A stretch of DNA of 64,000 bases from Microglena sp. YARC (Eukaryota > Chlorophyta > Chlorophyceae > Chlamydomonadales > Chlamydomonadaceae), in the NCBI GenBank assembly GCA_022414725.1, contig CM039464.1, positions 15,648,368-15,712,367 on the forward strand. Reading direction: 5' to 3'. The position numbers were made by a program, and so were the translations under genes. The notes below the pieces were generated by a model, which was not told where the DNA came from, ran no database searches, and saw only the letters and a list, made by a program, of their open reading frames with translations. Positions 57,644-64,000 of this stretch are shown here, piece after piece. The first letter of the stretch is position 1; each line of letters begins with the position of its first letter.

Positions 57644-58018
57644 TTGCCTCTGCACCCGCCCTTTTTGAAAGCGATTGCTAGGCCATCAAAAATGGGAGGC
57701 GCGAGCAGACTGCGTGGTCTGACGCGGAACGCTGCCAGGGTATACCCTCAAAGGAAGCTTTGCCTCGTTATTCATCACAGAGGGTTCCTCAGTCAGTTGC
57801 AGCCACGCCGCACTGGCGTGGACTACGTTGCCCAGTTCGCCGATTCCGATGAGAATACCACGGCATTCAATTATTTAAACAGAAGCGATGCGAGGACTGT
57901 CACGAAAAGATATCAAATTGATACGCGGTGGGAGGTGTGGGGGGGAGGACCTGCGGCCAGAATACGGGAAAGTGAGCACGTAATTCCGTTCTCCCGCCCC
58001 CTCCCGCTGCCCGTATGA
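57644..58018 (+). other. Open frame of unknown identity in tandem unit
   Basis: 124 codons; the middle part (VDYAQFADSDEN-like, TAFNYLNRSDARTV) is also present, with indels, at 63845-63960. I recognise no family. Conservation between the two copies is at DNA level only, so it may be noncoding. Confidence 0.25.
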
Positions 58019-58489
58019 CGAGAGACACGTCTACTTCGTTTACTGCAACATTTACATTTGTATTACAGGCTCAATCTAAAGATAAGTAAAGAGACGTTCA
58101 TAACCAAGCGGCGGTATGCGCCCAAAGGTGCTCGAATCGCGCTATGACCTGGCTTTGTAAAGGTTGTCTTCAGATTAATGGGATCCAACCAGGGTTTTCA
58201 GGCTGACTCCAAGATGTTGCATCTGTGAGACGCACCCTAGTCTCCAAGGATGTGCATCTGAGACGCATAATACGTGTCTCTGGACCCCTCCAAAATATGT
58301 GTATGCCGGCCGCAAGTACGCAATCCGTACCCTCAAATATTTGCATCTTGACACACAAGACGCAGGCGTTTTGAACAAACTCTAGATCGAACAGCAACCG
58401 GACATCAAAGCTTGTGTGAGAGTGATTTTAGGTACCAGTCGGAAGTTGTCTGTATGTCGGATCAGTGGCCTCTGTGGGTTCCTCACAGA

Positions 58490-59676
58490 CTTTCAGGGTT
58501 TAGGGCCCGACTAGCTGACTAGCTAGTAGCTAAGTAGATCCTCAACTTCAGGGTATTAGGGCTGTCTAGTAGCTCGTAGCTAGCATTTCCCTCAAAAACT
58601 TCAGCGGTATTAGGGGCTCTAGTAGCTCGTAGCTAGGGCATTTCCTCAAACGTTAGCGGTCTAGGGATGGGTTAGTAGCTAGTAGCAAGGAGTTCCTTAA
58701 ACGCCAGGGTCTTAGGGGTTGCCTCTAGTAGCTAGTAGCTAGTCCTTTCTCAAAACGTCAGGGTCTTAGGGGCACTAGTAGCTTCTCTAGCTGGATCCGT
58801 TTAGCTATAAGATGCCCCTGGTTTCTGCACTCGGCGGGGGCTTGAATTGAAGACGCGGTGAGCAGGCCCAAACTAGGACTGGAAAAAAATCCTGTAACAA
58901 CTCCAATATCCGACCAGAGCCAATGGTAAGGGCCGCTACAACTAAAACAGTTAGGCTCTACTACCCGGAGTGCCGCAAGCAACACAAACCAGCTTAATTT
59001 GTGCACCCTTGTACTCTTTGTACAACTTCACTGGTGTTTCTAAGTAGATTTTGATGATGCCACTTCCACAAGCTGCGATTAATTACAAGGAGCATAAACT
59101 CTATGAAAGTGGATATGACCAAGGGGTTTAGAGCCATGCTAGAGCTCTTCAAGCCAAATGAGTGGAGGATGGGAAGGAGCAGAGAGAGAGAGGAAGAGAC
59201 GAGAGACGAGAGACGAGAGAGAGAGAGCGAACCCGATTGAGAGATGAGAGAGAAGAGAGCAATTTGAATATATAAACTCTAACAAAGCATTAGCCAAGAC
59301 AGCGATAGCAGCACAGTCTGCCGGACCCATACGGTATATTTTAACTGGAAGGGAGGTTTCCGAAAGGGTTTTCTCTTTGTTTGAATGTAACTTATTCGCT
59401 TAATTCACGGCATCAGTGCATGCCGTCCGGACGAGCACCAGGTTCCCCAAATGTTCTACCCAATCTCCTGTGTTTTTCCCGCACATGACCATTTAACTTA
59501 TTTGCGTGCGGAGTTCGACACCCTCCCAAGAGCTGTCGTTCGCGTGTTTGCGCTGCCACCCTCCTGGTTGAAGCGATTGCTAGCGCATCCAAAAGAATGG
59601 AGGCGCTGCAGGGCAGCTCGGTGGCCTGACGGAGCTGCCCGGTTAGCTACCTCAAAGGAAGGCTTTGCCTCGATAC
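58490..59676. repeat. Tandem unit, copy 2, left half
   Basis: Repeats the minisatellite (58490-58790), the unique part (58800-59150), a shortened GA tract and the 'ttcgacaccctcccaagagct' segment, ending at 'tttgcctcgatac' where element Z is inserted. Copy 1 is uninterrupted at the matching place (about 57765). Confidence 0.8.
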
Positions 59677-60038
59677 TATCAGCTTGGAATAACACTCCCG
59701 GGAGAGTTTGGACAAAGTGTGGGCAGACACGCCAATCTATAAATGCGGAGACAGGAGAAGTAAGTTACAAGCACAGGGGAGACCCATTAAGGAGGCAACA
59801 GTTGAGGAAGGAGGCGGCAGCCTGGGAACCTTAACAGGGTACAGGCCAAGACGGTGGACGCAGGCTACAGGAAAGCTGTCACTGAGTCAAGAAAGGATAC
59901 CTCAGGTCTACGGAAGCTGTCACTTATGGGAAGGCTGGCACAGAACTGGCAGATGCCGATAGTTCAAAGAAGTACGATAAGTATCAACCAAGTCAAAAAG
60001 CCCGTAGTTGAGAGCAACCGCAATTCATAGGCTGACAA
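59677..60038 (-). repeat. 3' LTR of element Z (indel-rich)
   Basis: Same family as the LTR at 63499 but with many single-base insertions, giving 362 bp instead of 334 (for example 'gagcaaccgcaattcataggctgaca' against the cleaner copy). Confidence 0.85.
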
Positions 60039-61919
60039 CCTCCACCTATGACACAGGTTGACATACTAAATACTACTTCCTCCACCATTCCCTATGGCAC
60101 TGGGGACATAAAACCTATTATGTAACAGAGGGTTGCAAAAAAAATCAAAAAGAACTTCGAAAAATCGACGAGAACTTCAAATGGAAACCAAAGGGTTAAA
60201 GGAAGGGAAGAAAACCAAGGCAAAAACAAAAGTTTTGCCAAGGCTTAGAAAAGATGAAAAAAACTGAATATCAAAGTTGGGGAAACCAATCGGGATATAG
60301 AAAACCCGATCCCGGGAATTAGAAACCTAACGCCAATCAATGATAACCAAAGAGACAGATTGATAGTATCGTTAATGTGAGAGCAGCACACAAGATATCA
60401 AAAGCCTAAAAGGAGCGAAGACAGGAGGACAGCCAAAAGAAGACTCCACTAAAAAAGAAAAGTCGATGGGAAAAATCCACTACCTGTTAGAAAACTATTT
60501 AGCTTAGAATCCATGACTAGGGTGGGATGAAGAAAAAACATGATGAATGGTTTCCTTACTCAAAAGATGGGAGTAAGAAGATTTATGAAAGTTAATTATC
60601 ATAAATCCCAGCTACGGCACTAACGAAAAAACATTCTAGGAGTGTGGTATCGCACCGCAAAGAACTTGTACACTCAAGACAAACCAAGCGCCTAACCACA
60701 AGCAAACAAACCTGCAGCAAACTGAAAAATTTGATGCGGAGCATAAATTTCAAGAAACTTGTAACCAACAAGAAACACAGTTAATGAACAATAGGAGTTT
60801 TAGACGTATCCAAACACTAAGTACAGAAAACTAATTGTCGCACTTGAAAAATAGTATAACGCATAAAAAGGACGTCAAAGAATTTACTGCAAGGGATGGA
60901 CGGAAAGGGCGCTTTTTTGAAATACACTCGGAGTTAGAACAAGAACATTAGCAGTCGTGAGCGCGGTTCACATCTGGCAAGTAATTTAAAAACTGCAAGC
61001 GTACCAGCCCACCAAATTACATTAAAATCCGAAGGCAAACACTCATACTCACAAAAAGCTATTATCACCTAAGGGGCTGGTGATCTAAAAGTGTGGAGTA
61101 AAAAGAAATAGCCAATATATGATGAGCTCCTACGATAGAACATCTTGCCTAGGAAATAAGAGACATGAAACCAACAAGACGCTATAACGGTGGTCTGAAT
61201 TAATTACCACTTCCACCAAAACCAGAAAGACAGCTGAAAAGGAGGCTGCCTAAACAAAGCGTTGTAACGCTGGCTCAGTCCAGGGTCAATCTAGACTACC
61301 CTATAAGACAGTCTTAGGCGGTGCTGAGGGAATAGGCAACCACACATAGGGCCATGTTAACGCTACGTATGAGAACCAGCAGCACTAAAACAAGTGAATC
61401 CTGGGTTTGACTGTAACACTCCAGCCATACGCAGTATCAAACTAGACTAGTGTTAAGATCAATCACTTGCGCTATCGGCAACGGCTAACGTCATCACAGT
61501 GACTATTAGGCAATGGACCTGATCCAGGTACCGACTATGATCGAAGGCTGTCTAAATCCTAAAAGCTTCAACCGATAAAACGTGGCACAGAGGAGGGCCT
61601 GGCGACCCCTGAGATTCGGCTAAATTACAGTTTGGATATACAACTCCCACCCGCCCTAAAACTTCACACACAATACAGCAAGATCAGGCCCTGGTCTAGA
61701 ATGCAAACAAGGATACATCCCAGCCAGGCCAGCCAACAACAATTGGGGCTGTTAAAGGGCGTAGGGAATTACCGGCGCCACGTAACATATCACCGTTTGA
61801 TGACAGGAGGGATGCAAGCGTGGCACGGGGACCCATACTAATGGGAGAGCAGTAAGACAGTTTAGTCTAAACTAACTGGAGATAGAGAGTACATACTACT
61901 CACTACTACTGGCGCAACA

Positions 61920-62130
61920 TCGGAACCAACATAATAACCCTTACTCACAGGGAATTCCACAGTCTACCAAAATAATGCCTGTCTAACTAGCTTGTTGCGT
62001 TACTCTTCCCGAATACTAAGGTGACATAGCAAGGGCAACGTAACAAACGCAACAACGACACATCAGGTGCAACCCCAAAGAAAAGCTCCAAAGGAGTCTT
62101 GTCTCCCTAGTTGAACAGCCGATTGCGAGA
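61920..62130 (-). pseudogene. Integrase-distal remnant of element Z
   Basis: Matches the W segment at 51690-51890 and the X segment at 45960-46208 at DNA level; open frame is lost. Confidence 0.6.
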
Positions 62131-62708
62131 TAACACACTAGCACTCTGCTGAGCAGTGTCAGTCATCAAACAACTCATGACTGCGAACTAATCGAGATCA
62201 ACCATGCCTCTATACCACTTACTAAAAATTCCTAAGCCCTATCAGAACTCAAATCATTGAACCCAAACCCACGTAGCTAAGGCATACACTAAGGGGGGAA
62301 CCAGGGGCACGGGAAGACAAAGTAGCAACCTCTGTCGAACCACGGGACGCACCCAGGGGTCACAAGGAGCCTAAGAGAGAAATATATCACCAAGATATCA
62401 TGCAAGATCCTCCACGGCCGCTGGACTAGGGCCAGACGGCGTCCATTTCGGGCCTTGTAGCAAGGGCTGACGTCGGTGCTTCGCGAGACTGGGATCACAG
62501 AAGGTGGGGAAGCGTTAGGTCGAAGTCGAGATTAGAGGTATGGGAAAAAGGAGACGAGAATGACAGTGCAGCAAGTCGCACCTGGTGCAGAAAATCGCAC
62601 ACAATGGTAGAAAATCGCAAATCGCAAGGGCAGAATTCGAAAATTTATTGCTAGGATGCGAAGGGCAGAGCCGAGGCATGTAAGGTCCTAATATCCCGCC
62701 GTCGATGA

Positions 62709-63461
62709 TCAGTCAATCCAAGTCCCCCCCTCTATCGCTCGACTCACCCGGTTGGGGGGTAGAGGGAGCAGCACCCGTAGTGGTGCTGACCATACCCCCT
62801 GCTTTCCTACCACACTCCAGAATCTCTCAGGTCCAGACGCGTAGGTCGTCCTCTCTCTGGCGAACCCTACGGCAGTGCCGGCGATCCGCCAGCTTGATCG
62901 AAAAAATTCTCCAGAAGGTAGCACAGAGCCACTAGAGCGCAAGCTCATGCCAGTAGCCGACCGTCGGCTGGGCAGAGCAAAGGGGGCACAGACAACGTAG
63001 ACATCAGCAGGGAGCTTGGTCGGCTTGATTGGCAACCTCCGGTATGCAGGCAGAGCCTCAAACACCGGAGATATGATAGCAACGGCAAGGACGCGAGCAG
63101 ACGAAGCAGGGTATCCTCCACCGATGTCCAAGCTTGTCGGCCGACTTGAGTCTGCACGTCACAGTCATCTACGACAGACGGGAGGAGGCGACAGACGGCA
63201 GGGGAGGAAAAGGAAGAGAAGATTGGAGGATTGACTGGGGGGGGTGGCTTCCACGATGGCGGAAGGACTCTCATGACCGTTAGCAGAGGCCGCTGGCGCA
63301 CAAACATCTAGCCAATCATCAAGAGGAGCCGTGTCCTCCGTTGGAAGGACTCGGTCGCAGCCATCGCTGAGAATGATACTGCGCATCCCGCGCGTCCAGG
63401 AAAGACCATCCATGTCATGGAGTTTCTCAAAATTAGCGGGAGGTCCTCGCGGAAGTTGCAT
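62709..63461 (-). pseudogene. Gag-like region of element Z
   Basis: From ATG at 63461: FEKLHDMDGLSWTRGMRSII, the K-L-x(n)-W-x-x-x-M pattern seen at the N terminus of copia Gag proteins, then PSAIVEATPP. Frame shifts follow; the remaining region is covered by frames 62945-63307 and 62709-63131 (SRRSATGMSLRSSGSVLPSGEFF). Confidence 0.65.
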
Positions 63462-63498
63462 CGTAAAGCAGTGGTAGTAAATGAAGGACCGTATAACC

Positions 63499-63832
63499 TA
63501 TCAGCTTGGATAACACTCCGGAGAGTGGACAAAGTGTGGGCAGACACGCCAATCTATAAATGCGGAGATGAGAGTAAGTTACAAGCACAGGAGACCCATT
63601 AAGGGGCAACAGTTGAGGAAGGGGCGGCAGCCTGGAACCTAACAGGGTACAGGCTAGACCGGTGACGCAGCTAACAGGAAGCTGTCACTGAGTCAAGAAG
63701 GATGACTCAGTCTACGGGAAGCTGTCACTATGGGAAGCTGGCACAGTACTGGCAGAGCCGATAGTTCTAAGGAAGTACATAAGTAGTCACCAAGTCATAA
63801 AACGCGTGAGAGCACCGCAATTCATGCTGACA
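63499..63832 (-). repeat. 5' LTR of element Z
   Basis: 334 bp, TATCAGC...GCTGACA. Cleaner than its partner LTR at 59677. Confidence 0.85.
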
Positions 63833-64000
63833 ATATCATCACAAGTCCTTAGTCGTGCAGCCACGCCGCCTGGTGGCTACGTTGCCCAGTTCGTGTATTC
63901 CGATGAGAATACCACGGCATTCAATTATACTGAGCGATGCCAGGACTGTCACGAAAGATATCAAATTGTCGGTTGGGGGGGGGGGGGGGGGGGGACTGCG
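63833..64000. repeat. Tandem unit, copy 2, right half
   Basis: Continues the unit after element Z ('gcagccacgccgcctggtgg', 'gatgagaataccacggcattcaatta') matching 57775-57930; ends in a run of 20 G (63975-63994) near the window edge. Confidence 0.8.

Larger units (their letters stand above)
56245..58489. repeat. Tandem unit, copy 1 (about 2.2 kb)
   Basis: Begins with a 50-60-bp minisatellite (agttcctcaaacgtcagggtcttaggggcctagtagctagtagc type, 56245-56500), then unique sequence, a ~410-bp polypurine GAGA tract (56948-57362), a segment at 57430-58020 with a 124-codon open frame of unknown identity (57644-58018), and 58030-58480 with loose repeats of 'catctgagacgca'. The whole order recurs from 58490. 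Confidence 0.75.
59677..63832 (-). mobile_element. Copia-type element Z with two LTRs, RT-less
   Basis: 4.16 kb on minus: 5' LTR 63499-63832, gag-like region (63461 down to about 62500), integrase remnant (about 61920-62130), 3' noncoding, 3' LTR 59677-60038. The internal region of about 3.46 kb has no RT or RNase H, like X. The flanks read GATAC and ATATC; with the apparent sequence errors they could be a 5-bp duplication. It carries the empty GGCGC site (60688-60692) that is occupied in X and Y. Confidence 0.85.

Noticed and set aside
1..64000. tRNA or rRNA genes
   Set aside because: Looked for tRNA A/B boxes and rRNA-like conserved blocks by eye; none found, though a tRNA scan was not possible.

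Overview
The window looks like nuclear DNA of a green-lineage alga. It has intron-rich, GC-rich genes with GT-AG introns, short interstitial TTTAGGG telomere-type tracts, a plant-type plastid SRPBCC lipid/polyketide-cyclase-like protein, Ty1/copia retroelements and many short hAT-like elements. A prasinophyte such as Cymbomonas is my guess; nothing in the sequence proves the species.

Layout. 1-2440 is a pentanucleotide satellite. 2441-4090 holds a dead LINE fragment and dispersed repeats. 4392-14310 (+) is a nine-exon cytosolic HSP90 gene with a heat-shock-element-like promoter; as given it carries an in-frame TGA and a frame-breaking deletion in the middle domain. 14311-19308 is a repeat-filled intergenic region (hAT-like MITEs, a solo LTR, a LINE reverse-transcriptase relic). 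19309-33694 (-) is a complete ten-exon 26S proteasome lid subunit RPN5, convergent with HSP90. A 506-bp divergent promoter separates it from 34201-42048 (+), a six-exon SRPBCC/START-like protein with a transit-peptide-like N terminus. In both intact genes the exon phases sum exactly to an open frame. 44325-55244 is a nest of copia elements cut by a 1000-N gap (55245-56244). 56245-64000 is a roughly 2.2-kb tandem duplication whose second copy is split by another copia element; that stretch looks indel-rich, like unpolished sequence.

The most striking pattern is that nearly every intron of the three genes contains 'exon echoes'. These are one to many degraded tandem copies of the edge of the neighbouring exon together with its splice site, often grown into minisatellites. 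They account for much of the gene length (a 259-aa protein over 7.8 kb; a 494-aa protein over 14.4 kb) and suggest introns here grow by tandem duplication across splice junctions.

The second main observation concerns the copia family. Its LTRs end in TATCAGC...GCTGATA instead of TG...CA, with a clean 5-bp target duplication at a solo LTR. Two members have inserted at exactly the same internal GGCGC site of sibling elements, and some family members appear to have gag and an integrase remnant but no reverse transcriptase.
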